Origin: Endoryza sp044226045
Lineage (GTDB): Bacteria; Bacteroidota; Bacteroidia; Chitinophagales; Chitinophagaceae
Length of the DNA stretch: 64,000 bases
Direction of reading: 5' to 3'
Assembly (NCBI GenBank): GCA_044226045.1
Contig: JBGAHR010000005.1
Location: forward strand, 1 to 64,000
This document shows, piece after piece, positions 43,674-52,387 of the stretch (position 1 is its first letter; every line of letters starts with the position of its first letter). The notes beneath the pieces are model-generated. The model was given only the letters and a program-made list of their open reading frames with translations, searched no databases and was not told where the DNA came from. A program made the translations under genes and the position numbers.

Positions 43674-44714
43674 TCAAAGGGAGATCTGTTTTAACCATTG
43701 CAGCGCGGTAAATAAGGGAGCATCATCTTCCGCTGTTCCATAACTGACGATGTCGGGATATAATCGGCCCGCATGAATCTTTCCATTGCGATCAGCTTCC
43801 TGGCAGATGGTGAGTACCAGCATGGATTTATCCGATAAGGTGTAGGTTGCATTGGCTGTTGTATAACCTGCCGAAGACTCACCAATGAACTTTACATGAT
43901 CAAGTCCTTTAAAAGCCAGGGCTACAATTTCACCTGAACTGGCCGTATTATTGTTCATTAATACCGCGATCTTAACCGGCTTTCGTTTTAGCTGGTATTG
44001 AATCGTAGACCTGCATCGTTCCGCTTTTCCCTGGTAAGCTACTCCGTTCTGATAACTGAAGGGAACTTTTTCCTGGCTTCGCACGAAATACCCGCAAACA
44101 CCTTCTCCCAGGATAGGTCCCAGGCCAGCAAGCATCGGCCAGCAATTCCCTCCTTTGTTGTTTCTAACGTCAATGATCCAGTGCGTAATGGAAATAGCAT
44201 CCATCCGGGCTATCAAACGCTGAATGCTGTCAGCTATCAGTGTTCCAATTATTTCATCAGAGGTGTTGATCCAGGGAACAGAAATATATCCGACCGAATC
44301 GTTCAATATGTTGGTTCCTATCTTACCCATCAAACTGCTGAGAGCAGGTTTCTCAGACAACTGACTCGCTTCATTCCGGTATTCAAATGCCTTCAGTGTG
44401 GGCATGATAAAACTGTGTTTTTCCTTTATTTCCCGAAAACACCAGTTGATGGCTTCATACGCATCTTCACATTTGAGACTGGCCAGTTTTTCGCGGGCAG
44501 CCATCCTTAAAGTATCCCAGTTTACATATTGCTTGCGATAATAATTCTTTTGCATCAGCGAAAAGGCCTCCTCCAGCAGCCGGCTGGCATTTTGTACACA
44601 GGCCGATTGGGCGCTATCGGGGCCCGCAGAGTTGTTGGTGGCGATGGCAGATTGACCCGATCCCCGCAAAGAGGCTGTTATGAGAATTAGCAGGCATATA
44701 TATCGCATGGGCAA
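43674..44714 (-). CDS. S41-family serine protease-like protein
   Basis: 346 residues with a signal peptide (cleavage near RGSGQS). The late IIDVRNNKGGNCWPML and MNNNTASSGEIVALAFKG motifs match the S41 (C-terminal processing) core with the serine nucleophile in TASSGE. No PDZ domain is evident. It probably acts in the periplasm or outside. Starts: MPMRY (44714) or MRY (44708). Confidence 0.85.
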   Translation of the reverse strand: MPMRYICLLILITASLRGSGQSAIATNNSAGPDSAQSACVQNASRLLEEAFSLMQKNYYRKQYVNWDTLRMAAREKLASLKCEDAYEAINWCFREIKEKHSFIMPTLKAFEYRNEASQLSEKPALSSLMGKIGTNILNDSVGYISVPWINTSDEIIGTLIADSIQRLIARMDAISITHWIIDVRNNKGGNCWPMLAGLGPILGEGVCGYFVRSQEKVPFSYQNGVAYQGKAERCRSTIQYQLKRKPVKIAVLMNNNTASSGEIVALAFKGLDHVKFIGESSAGYTTANATYTLSDKSMLVLTICQEADRNGKIHAGRLYPDIVSYGTAEDDAPLFTALQWLKQISL

Positions 44715-44840
44715 TGGTTATTAAGATTTCCCGGTCTGTTTAACAAAACAGAATGAGACGCAGGTGGTTAAGGATTCCACATACAATCTCCCCAAAAATT
44801 CTCAGATTCGGATACAGCAGGCACTCTGCGGCGGGTTCCG

Positions 44841-44848
44841 TACTTTTG
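44841..44848 (+). promoter_or_regulatory. Candidate -7 box of rimO (TACTTTTG)
   Basis: Exact TAnnTTTG, six bases before the rimO ATG at 44855. No TTG is seen at -33, so this is half of a promoter at best; if real it would make rimO mRNA almost leaderless. Confidence 0.35.
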
Positions 44849-44854
44849 CACCGC

Positions 44855-46165
44855 ATGAAAACGAGAAGTTTAAAGAAGGACAAGGTCAATATTATCACCC
44901 TGGGCTGCAGTAAGAACATGGTGGATAGCGAAGTGCTCAGTGGACAATTGAAAGCCAATGAGATAGATGTTGTTCACGAGAATGAAAAAAAGGATCACAA
45001 CATTGTGATCGTGAACACCTGTGGCTTTATTGAAAAAGCCAAGGAAGAAAGTGTTAATACCATTCTCGACCAGGTTGCCCTGAAGCAAAAGGGGAAACTG
45101 GATAAAGTATATGTGACGGGTTGTCTCAGTCACCGCTATCGCGACGACCTCGAGAAAGAAATCCCGGAGGTAGATGCCTGGTTTGGAACTATGGAGCTGC
45201 CCCTGATTCTTAAAAAATTCGAGGCAGATTATAAGGCAGAGTTACTCGGTGAACGCCTGCTGGCCACTCCTCAGCATTATGCTTATCTCAAAATTTCAGA
45301 AGGCTGTAATCGTACCTGTTCATTTTGCGCGATACCGTTGATGAGGGGTGCTCACCAGAGCCGTTCGATAGAAGACCTGGTCAAAGAGGCGGAATCGCTG
45401 GTTAAAAGAGGAGTGAAAGAGATCATGCTCATCGCCCAGGAGCTCACGTATTACGGATTGGACTTATATAAAAAAAGAATGTTGCCGGAACTGCTTCACC
45501 GGCTCGCAGATGTAAAAGGATTGGAATGGATACGTTTGCACTATGCCTATCCCCACAAATTTCCCATGGAAGTACTGGATGTGATGAGGGAGCGGGATAA
45601 TATCTGCAAATATCTGGATATACCGTTGCAACATGCTGCCAATAATATGCTGAAGGCTATGAAGCGGCAGATCACCCGTGAAGAAATGGAAGAGTTGTTG
45701 CAAGCCATTCGAGAAAGAGTTCCGGGTATCTGTATTCGTACGACCCTGATAACCGGCTTTCCGGGTGAAACGCTGGAAGACGTGGAAGAACTGAAATTAT
45801 TTTTGCAAAGACAGCGATTCGATCGTGTTGGGATCTTCACTTACAGTCACGAAGAAGGAACTTCTGCCTTTGAACTGGCAGATGATATACCGGCTGCTGA
45901 AAAAGAGAGAAGGGCACAGGAGATCATGGAAGTTCAACAGGATATCAGCTATGAGAAGAATGCAGAGAAAGTGGGTAAAGTATTCAAGGTGCTGATTGAT
46001 AAAAAAGAAGCCGGTCGTTATTTAGGCAGAACCGAATTTGACAGCGTGGAGGTAGACAATGAAGTGGTTGTAAACAGTGAAAGAGCGCTTCATCCGGGAG
46101 AATTTGTGATGGTGAAGATCACCAAAGCTTACGACTACGACCTGGAAGGTGAGGTAATCGATTAA
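44855..46165 (+). CDS. rimO: Ribosomal protein S12 methylthiotransferase RimO
   Basis: 436 residues from the ATG at 44855; the ORF extends 34 residues upstream without family likeness. It has the methylthiotransferase N-terminal domain (LGCSKNMVDSE, NTCGFIEKAKEES, VTGCLSHRY) and a radical-SAM core with CNRTCSFCAIPLMRG, then a TRAM domain. It methylthiolates Asp in ribosomal protein uS12. It is divergent from the S41 gene and a paralogue of MiaB at 9172. Confidence 0.96.
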   Translation: MKTRSLKKDKVNIITLGCSKNMVDSEVLSGQLKANEIDVVHENEKKDHNIVIVNTCGFIEKAKEESVNTILDQVALKQKGKLDKVYVTGCLSHRYRDDLEKEIPEVDAWFGTMELPLILKKFEADYKAELLGERLLATPQHYAYLKISEGCNRTCSFCAIPLMRGAHQSRSIEDLVKEAESLVKRGVKEIMLIAQELTYYGLDLYKKRMLPELLHRLADVKGLEWIRLHYAYPHKFPMEVLDVMRERDNICKYLDIPLQHAANNMLKAMKRQITREEMEELLQAIRERVPGICIRTTLITGFPGETLEDVEELKLFLQRQRFDRVGIFTYSHEEGTSAFELADDIPAAEKERRAQEIMEVQQDISYEKNAEKVGKVFKVLIDKKEAGRYLGRTEFDSVEVDNEVVVNSERALHPGEFVMVKITKAYDYDLEGEVID

Positions 46166-46211
46166 TGCAAATCGTCCGGTTCATCATCAGTGCACGATAC
46201 AATTGTTTTGA

Positions 46212-46775
46212 ATGATTCCTGAACAACAAAATCCATGGACAATTACCGGCAGCAGGGAGGTTTACGACAATCCCTGGATACAGGTTACCGAATACCAGGT
46301 GATCAATCCTTCCGGAGGTAAGGGAATCTATGGAAAGGTACATTTTAAAAACCTGGCCGTTGGTGTACTGGTGCTGGATGAAAATCTTGATACCTGGGTC
46401 GTTGGACAGTATCGTTTTGTGTTGAATCAATATAGTTGGGAGATGCCCGAAGGAGGGGGGCCGTTGGAAAAAGACCCGCTCGAGTCTGCCAAACGGGAAC
46501 TACTGGAAGAGACCGGACTGGTTGCCCATGAATGGACACCCTTATTGAACATGCACCTCTCGAATTCGGTCAGTGATGAATATTCGATTCTTTATCTCGC
46601 CCGTCAACTCGAACAATTCGAAGCGGAACCGGAAGAGACGGAACAATTGACCATTCGTAAACTGCCTTTTGAAGAACTATACCAGATGGTGTATAGAGGT
46701 GAGATCACTGATTCGATGACTGTTGCCGCTGTTTTAAAAGTTAAACTCATGCTGCTTCATGGAGAAATTTCATAA
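46212..46775 (+). CDS. NUDIX hydrolase (ADP-ribose pyrophosphatase-like)
   Basis: 187 residues. NUDIX box GGGPLEKDPLESAKRELLEETGL, where the Glu of the GX5E element is replaced by Lys; the catalytic RExxEExG part is intact. The N-terminal part (NPWTITGSREVYDNPWIQVTEY) matches ADP-ribose pyrophosphatase-type enzymes. It overlaps rlmB by 17 bases. Confidence 0.9.
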   Translation: MIPEQQNPWTITGSREVYDNPWIQVTEYQVINPSGGKGIYGKVHFKNLAVGVLVLDENLDTWVVGQYRFVLNQYSWEMPEGGGPLEKDPLESAKRELLEETGLVAHEWTPLLNMHLSNSVSDEYSILYLARQLEQFEAEPEETEQLTIRKLPFEELYQMVYRGEITDSMTVAAVLKVKLMLLHGEIS

Positions 46776-47526
46776 GAAACCTGCCCCCAAAAAGAGTTCA
46801 CTGATCATTGGCCGGCAGCCATTGGTGGAAGCAATGGAAAGCGGCCGGGCCATTGACAAAATATTATTTCAACAAAATGTTAGCGGCCCCTCCATTGGAG
46901 ATATACGTAAGCTGGCCCGTGAAAAGAATATTCCTATCCAGCAGGTGCCGGTTGAAAAACTCAATTCCCTGACAAGAGCCAATCACCAGGGTGTGATTGC
47001 CTTTGCAGGCTTGGTCAATTACATGGATTTGCAGCAGGTCATCGATCATGTGGTTGGGCAGGGTGGAAACCCTTTGTTCATTATGCTGGATGGCGTAACC
47101 GATGTGCGGAATATCGGCGCCATTGCCCGTAGTGCGGTATGCTGTGGCGGCCAGGCGCTGATCATCCCCGACAAGGGTGTTGGCGCCCTGAATGAAGAAG
47201 CCCTTAAGTCATCCGCGGGTGCGCTGGAAAAATTAAATGTAGTGAGAGTGAACAGCCTGATGAAAGCGGTAGATTCCCTTCACCTCAACGGTATAAAAGT
47301 ATTCGCTTCGGAAATGACGGCCTCTCAACCGGTTTATGAGACATCATTTCAAGAACCCTGCTGTATTGTGATGGGAAGTGAAGACAAAGGAGTTTTTCCG
47401 GCACTGATGAAAATATGTGATGGCAATATCCGTATTCCGATGACCGGCGAATTTGAATCGCTGAATGTATCGGTGGCGGCCGGCATTATTCTATATGAAG
47501 CCATGAAACAACGAATCACCGGCTAA
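46759..47526 (+). CDS. rlmB: 23S rRNA 2'-O-methyltransferase of the TrmH/RlmB family
   Basis: 255 residues. SPOUT methyltransferase with N-terminal L30e-like substrate-binding domain and the C-terminal motifs LDGVTDVRNIGAIARSA, MGSEDKGV and PMTGEFESLNVSVAAGI. It likely 2'-O-methylates G2251 in 23S rRNA, but other members of the family act on tRNA. It overlaps the NUDIX gene. Confidence 0.92.
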   Translation: MEKFHKKPAPKKSSLIIGRQPLVEAMESGRAIDKILFQQNVSGPSIGDIRKLAREKNIPIQQVPVEKLNSLTRANHQGVIAFAGLVNYMDLQQVIDHVVGQGGNPLFIMLDGVTDVRNIGAIARSAVCCGGQALIIPDKGVGALNEEALKSSAGALEKLNVVRVNSLMKAVDSLHLNGIKVFASEMTASQPVYETSFQEPCCIVMGSEDKGVFPALMKICDGNIRIPMTGEFESLNVSVAAGIILYEAMKQRITG

Positions 47527-47560
47527 ACAGACATTGTTCTGCTTCGTTAAATTTGTTTTG

Positions 47561-48424
47561 ATGATGAATACCGAAGTAAAATTGATCGAATGTCCAAGAG
47601 ACGCCATGCAGGGCTGGAAGACTTTTATTCCAACTGAAACGAAAATTGAGTACGCCCGCGCATTGCTGAAAGTCGGTTTTGATACACTCGATGTGGGAAG
47701 TTTTGTATCTCCGAAGGCTATTCCGCAAATGGCTGATACCGCCGATGTGCTGAATGCGTTGAAGGAAGAAGAAACCGATACAAAATTGCTGGTGATCGTT
47801 GCGAATCGGAGAGGAGCGGAGGAAGCCTGTCGCTTTTCATCGGTGCGTTACCTCGGTTTTCCGTTTTCTGTTTCCGAAACCTTTCAGCAAAGAAATACCA
47901 ATAGTTCGATTGCTGAATCCCTGGAGAGGGTAAAGGAAATACAGGAATTATGTGTACAACATGCCAAGGAACTGGTGATCTATATTTCAATGGGGTTTGG
48001 CAACCCTTATGGTGATCCGTATTCCCCGGAGATCGTTTACTACTGGGTAGATCAGATTGTTCGCCTGGGTGTCAATATCATATCGTTGGCAGATACCGTC
48101 GGACTGGCAACTGAGCAGCAGGTATATAAGTTATCATACAAATTAAAACAGGAGTTGCCTGAACAGGAAATCGGTGTTCACCTTCATTCTACCCGGTTAA
48201 ACAGGCAAAAGAAAATCGAAGCCGCCTGGAATGCCGGCATTCGTCGGTTTGATGGCGCTCTCAAAGGCATCGGAGGCTGTCCGATGGCCAATGATGAACT
48301 GGTAGGAAATATGGATACCGAATGGATGATTCAGTATTTCCGTTCAAAGCAGGCATTGCCCAATATATCCCTCACTCATCTTCAGCAAAGTTTGACATTG
48401 GCCAGTAATATTTTCAATTCTTAA
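47561..48424 (+). CDS. Hydroxymethylglutaryl-CoA lyase
   Basis: 287 residues from the ATG at 47561. Start motif LIECPRDAMQGW and the catalytic region GALKGIGGCPMANDELVGN with the conserved Cys are typical of HMG-CoA lyase, which splits HMG-CoA into acetyl-CoA and acetoacetate (leucine catabolism). An additional DSF-type barrel HLHSTRLN holds metal-binding His. It lies 34 bases after rlmB. Confidence 0.92.
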   Translation: MMNTEVKLIECPRDAMQGWKTFIPTETKIEYARALLKVGFDTLDVGSFVSPKAIPQMADTADVLNALKEEETDTKLLVIVANRRGAEEACRFSSVRYLGFPFSVSETFQQRNTNSSIAESLERVKEIQELCVQHAKELVIYISMGFGNPYGDPYSPEIVYYWVDQIVRLGVNIISLADTVGLATEQQVYKLSYKLKQELPEQEIGVHLHSTRLNRQKKIEAAWNAGIRRFDGALKGIGGCPMANDELVGNMDTEWMIQYFRSKQALPNISLTHLQQSLTLASNIFNS

Positions 48425-48434
48425 TTTATCCTGC

Positions 48435-49409
48435 ATGGAATTTCAGGTACCCATACAAATTTCAGCCTTACCAAAAGGTATCGGATATGAAGATCCGATC
48501 ATGCTTACCGGTTCCTGTTTTACAGAACATATTGGAGACCGGTTACAGGAACTGAAGTTCAGTGTTTTTCAGAATCCCAATGGAATACTGTTTGATCCGC
48601 AGAGTGTGGCAGGTAGCCTGGTTTCGTATATACAGAACAGGCAGTACACGGCCAGCGATCTGTTTTTCCAGAACGAACTCTGGCAGAGCTGGGATCACCA
48701 CAGCCGGTTTTCAGGCATGAATGCACAGGAGGTGCTGGATCAGATCAACGCCTCACAAACCCGTGCCCATCATTTTCTGAAAGAAGCCCGCTGGCTGATC
48801 ATCACGCTTGGATCGGCCTTTTCCTATCGATTGGTTGAAAATGGAAAGCCGGTGGCCAATTGCCATCGGGCGCCCGCACAAACTTTCCACAAGCATCTGA
48901 TGGCGATCGAGGAGATCAATGCTGCCCTGGACAATTGTATACATCAGCTCTTCCGGTTCAATCCCTCTATACAGGTTCTGTTTACCATCAGCCCGGTGAG
49001 GCATATACGCGATGGTGTAATTGACAACAACAGGAGCAAAGCCCGATTGATTGAAGTGGTGCATCACCTCGTAAACAAGTTCGATCGATTGCATTATTTT
49101 CCGGCATACGAACTCGTGATCGATGTATTGCGCGATTACCGATTTTACGATATTGATATGGTGCATCCGAATTTTGCGGCTACCCGGTTTGTGATGGAAA
49201 AATTTATGGAAAACTGCGTTGCTCCGGCTGCCCGGGCCATTGCCGAAGAGATGCAACAGATTGCTACCGCCCGCAAGCACAAACCCTTTCAGCCTGCAAC
49301 CCAGGCCCATCAACGCTTTAAAGAGTCGTTCCTGGCAAAAGCCACAGAATTGCAGAAAAAATTTCCGTTCATCGATCTTTCTGATGAAATCAGCTATTTC
49401 GGAACCTAA
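48435..49409 (+). CDS. GSCFA-domain protein
   Basis: 324 residues. Begins with the eponymous TGSCFTEHIGDRL motif and has WLIITLGSAFSYRLVENG and VLFTISPVRHIRDG later, as in the GSCFA family of SGNH-like hydrolase-related proteins. Function is unproven. It lies 10 bases after the HMG-CoA lyase stop and is convergent with the kinase-like gene, overlapping it by 4 bases. Confidence 0.9.
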   Translation: MEFQVPIQISALPKGIGYEDPIMLTGSCFTEHIGDRLQELKFSVFQNPNGILFDPQSVAGSLVSYIQNRQYTASDLFFQNELWQSWDHHSRFSGMNAQEVLDQINASQTRAHHFLKEARWLIITLGSAFSYRLVENGKPVANCHRAPAQTFHKHLMAIEEINAALDNCIHQLFRFNPSIQVLFTISPVRHIRDGVIDNNRSKARLIEVVHHLVNKFDRLHYFPAYELVIDVLRDYRFYDIDMVHPNFAATRFVMEKFMENCVAPAARAIAEEMQQIATARKHKPFQPATQAHQRFKESFLAKATELQKKFPFIDLSDEISYFGT

Positions 49410-50488
49410 ACTGTTAGGGAAGCGCTGAGTCTCGGTTGAAGATATTGTTCCAGCTCGGTCAGGAGTTTGACCTGGTTGCGGGTTCTTTCGAGGTTCTGAC
49501 CTTTATAATCTATCCGGTAATACACATCGCCATTCAGGTAATCCGTCAGGAATCGAAGCGCCTGCATATAGATCATCAGGATGCCGGCATAATGGATATG
49601 CTCTTTTTCCGCATCAGTAAGATATGGTTCCATCACTTCGAGATAACCAGTTACAATTGCTTCATAAAATTCCGGTCTTAGCTGTAAGTGATCGATATCC
49701 CGAAAGTTTTCATCCTGGTTGCAGGCCATGGAACGGATCATGTCTCCAAGATCTGAAAAAAAGAATCCTGGCATCACCGTATCAAAATCCACGGCGCAGA
49801 TAACCTGTTCATCCCGGTTAAACAGTACATTGGCTATTTTGGCATCGTGGTGCATGACCCTGACCGGGTAACTTACCGGGTCGAGTGCCAGTTGCCGGTA
49901 GAAATCCGCATACTTTTTTCGTGCCAGTAAAGCCTTGATATAGCTGGAAGCTGCCAGTTTTCTTTCTTCACTGGCGTTTTCGAGCGCCTGTTCGAACTGA
50001 CAATAGCGGTCGTACAGGTTGTGAAAGCCAGGTATAACGATATGAAGAACGGAATGATCGAGCGATTGCAGGGAGGCTGTGTATAATGCAAATGTTTTGG
50101 CTGTGGTGTAGGCCTGCTGCGGGGTGGTGGCCACCGACTTAGAAAAAGAGTCTTCCACAAATTCCGTAGCTCTCCAGTACTGTCCTTTTGCGTTGCGGTA
50201 CAGGTATCGGTTATCAATGCCGGTGATGGGCGCCGGTATGGAAATGGATTGATTATTCTTTTGTGCCGCGCTCCATATCTGGATATAATTTTGCTGAACA
50301 GCCTCCGGATCTTTAAATACCTGCTGGTTTATTTGCTGGAGAAGAAAAGGCTTTGTGAGTTTACCCCGAACCACATAAGAGGAATTGATCAGCCCTCCCT
50401 GTACGGGAGCTATCGTCAATGTATCTGCGCTTTCCACCGGGGAAGCAAATACAGCGGCCACTTCCTTTAGTTCGTTGGTCATCATCAA
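49406..50488 (-). CDS. APH-fold phosphotransferase (sugar or aminoglycoside kinase-like)
   Basis: 360 residues with the protein-kinase-like APH fold. The catalytic MHHDAKIANVLF and metal-binding AVDFDTVMPG motifs are intact, and LLQQINQQVFKDPEAV lies in the N-lobe. The overall likeness is to N-acetylhexosamine 1-kinase-type proteins. Substrate is not visible. First Met (50488) or one of the next two could start. Confidence 0.87.
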   Translation of the reverse strand: MMMTNELKEVAAVFASPVESADTLTIAPVQGGLINSSYVVRGKLTKPFLLQQINQQVFKDPEAVQQNYIQIWSAAQKNNQSISIPAPITGIDNRYLYRNAKGQYWRATEFVEDSFSKSVATTPQQAYTTAKTFALYTASLQSLDHSVLHIVIPGFHNLYDRYCQFEQALENASEERKLAASSYIKALLARKKYADFYRQLALDPVSYPVRVMHHDAKIANVLFNRDEQVICAVDFDTVMPGFFFSDLGDMIRSMACNQDENFRDIDHLQLRPEFYEAIVTGYLEVMEPYLTDAEKEHIHYAGILMIYMQALRFLTDYLNGDVYYRIDYKGQNLERTRNQVKLLTELEQYLQPRLSASLTV

Positions 50489-50560
50489 GCCGTAAAAATA
50501 AGGGAATGGAATGCCCCGGCAAAGCTCAACCGTTTGCGTGATTTAGTGAATCGTTTGCGC

Positions 50561-51163
50561 TTAGTGGATCCGGTCTCCGCGTACCTCCATCTCCTGCATG
50601 ATCTCGACTTCATGATCGAGCCATTCCTGCCAGCGGCGACGTACCATTTCTTTGGGCAGGTAAGTTTCGGCGAGTTCGATAAAGAGGGTATAGTGACCGG
50701 CTTCGCTTTCCATAAAGCGGCGATAAAACTGGCGGAGATATTCGTCATTCAGGCCTTCGCTGAGCCTTTTAAACCGTTCGCAGCTCCTGGCTTCGATCAT
50801 GGCCATGGTAAGCAATTGATCCAGGAATCGTTCATCGGGGCTGCCACCTTTCTTTTGAAACGCCAGCAGTCTGTTTACGTATTCATCCCGGCGTTGTTTG
50901 CCAAGGCGCCATCCTCTTTTCCTGATTTCATTCAGGACCAGGCGGAAATGTCCCCATTCTTCTGTTACGATCGGTGCCAGTTCGGCAACCAGTTTTTCCC
51001 TGTCGGAATATTTTTGTATAAGAGATATACAGGTCGTGGCGGCCTTCTGTTCACAAAAAGCATGGTCTGTCAGAATCGCTTCCAATTGTATGGAGTCAAT
51101 ATCTGCCCAGCGGGGATCAGTTGGTAATTGTAAGCCCAATATGTTCTTAACGTCGTTTGTCAT
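50561..51163 (-). CDS. miaE: tRNA-(ms2io6A)-hydroxylase MiaE-like
   Basis: 200 residues from the ATG at 51163. The di-iron ferritin-like fold carries metal ligands in FCEQKA, EEWGHF, EARSCERF and ESEAGHYTLF. MiaE hydroxylates the ms2i6A37 base made by MiaA and MiaB and needs oxygen; miaB is at 9172. It is divergent from the BioF-like gene. Confidence 0.95.
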   Translation of the reverse strand: MTNDVKNILGLQLPTDPRWADIDSIQLEAILTDHAFCEQKAATTCISLIQKYSDREKLVAELAPIVTEEWGHFRLVLNEIRKRGWRLGKQRRDEYVNRLLAFQKKGGSPDERFLDQLLTMAMIEARSCERFKRLSEGLNDEYLRQFYRRFMESEAGHYTLFIELAETYLPKEMVRRRWQEWLDHEVEIMQEMEVRGDRIH

Positions 51164-51214
51164 CAGACCACGAAGATACTTTTTCACTGGATGTGAAAGA
51201 GTATCTTAGCGGCG

Positions 51215-52294
51215 ATGAATGAGTCATTTCTGCAAAAAAAACTGGATGAAAGAATAGCGGGTCAGTCCTTTCGCCAATTGAGATTGTCAACAGGCCTGGT
51301 AGACTTCTGCTCCAATGACTACCTGGGACTGGCTGCCCATCCGTTTGATCCGGGTAGCAACCTGAAGCATGGCTCCGGCGGATCGCGATTGCTGGCGGGT
51401 AACTTTCCTTTGGTGGAAAAACTGGAAAAGGACCTGGCGGATTTTCACCAGGGAGAAGCGGCATTGGTTTTTAATTCCGGATACGATGCCAACCTGGGAT
51501 TGCTCAGTTCAGTACCACGGCGAGGAGATACGATTCTATATGATTATTTGTCTCATGCCTCTTTGAGGGATGGGATCAGGTTGAGTTTTGCGAAAGCTTT
51601 TGCTTTTAGACACAATGACCTGGAGGACCTCGAACAGAAATTATCGAATTCCTCCGGACAATGTTTTGTTGTGACAGAATCTGTTTTTTCCATGGATGGG
51701 GACAAAGCCCCCCTTAAACAGATTGTGTCTCTATGCAACCGATATGGAGCGAGCCTGATTGTGGATGAGGCTCATGCTACCGGTATAATAGGAACACGGG
51801 GAGAGGGATTGGTTCAGCACGAAGGCCTGGAGCAATCCTGTTTCGCCAGGGTGTACACTTTTGGGAAAGCGCTGGGCTGTCATGGTGCAGCCATCGTAGG
51901 ATCTAAATTATTAAAGGACTACCTGGTCAACTTTGCGCGTTCATTTATTTATACCACTTCATTACCGGAGACGACCATTGCCACGATCGCCCACCAATAC
52001 GAAGCGATGAAAGAAATGCATGAGGAACGGAAAAAGCTGGCTGCATTGATCGCAGCGTTCCGGCAGGGAGTTATCCGCTATCAAAAACCGGATAGCGACA
52101 CCCCGATTCAACCGGTCATTGTTCCCGGCAATGCACAGGTAAAATCGCTGGCCAGCAAACTTCAAGAGGAAGGGATGGATGTCCGGCCAATTCTTTATCC
52201 GACAGTACCGGAAAACAGCGAAAGGCTTCGGATTGTATTACATTCCTTCAATACCATGGAACAGGTAAACCGGTTGTTAAGCCTGTTGTCCTGA
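51215..52294 (+). CDS. Alpha-oxoamine synthase (BioF/Kbl-like)
   Basis: 359 residues. PLP-dependent fold type I: GSGGSRLLAGNF, the DEAHATG cofactor-binding region, and the PLP-binding Lys218 in TFGKALGCHGA. BioF makes 7-keto-8-aminopelargonate in biotin synthesis; Kbl and serine palmitoyltransferase share the fold. I cannot separate the activities by motif alone, and no other biotin gene is near. Start at ATG 51215. Confidence 0.88.
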   Translation: MNESFLQKKLDERIAGQSFRQLRLSTGLVDFCSNDYLGLAAHPFDPGSNLKHGSGGSRLLAGNFPLVEKLEKDLADFHQGEAALVFNSGYDANLGLLSSVPRRGDTILYDYLSHASLRDGIRLSFAKAFAFRHNDLEDLEQKLSNSSGQCFVVTESVFSMDGDKAPLKQIVSLCNRYGASLIVDEAHATGIIGTRGEGLVQHEGLEQSCFARVYTFGKALGCHGAAIVGSKLLKDYLVNFARSFIYTTSLPETTIATIAHQYEAMKEMHEERKKLAALIAAFRQGVIRYQKPDSDTPIQPVIVPGNAQVKSLASKLQEEGMDVRPILYPTVPENSERLRIVLHSFNTMEQVNRLLSLLS

Positions 52295-52326
52295 ATCAAT
52301 ATTCAAAGAATTGCTTTGATGTTGAT
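52295..52326 (+). terminator. Weak hairpin after the BioF-like gene
   Basis: ATCAA-TA-TTCAAAG and CTTTGA-TG-TTGAT form an interrupted stem around AATTG, followed downstream by TTTTTCTTTT. A possible terminator with a low GC stem. Confidence 0.4.
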
Positions 52327-52387
52327 ACAACGTTAGTTTTTCTTTTAATAAAAAGACTATTTTAGGATTTCAGAGAAATTTCCATTT

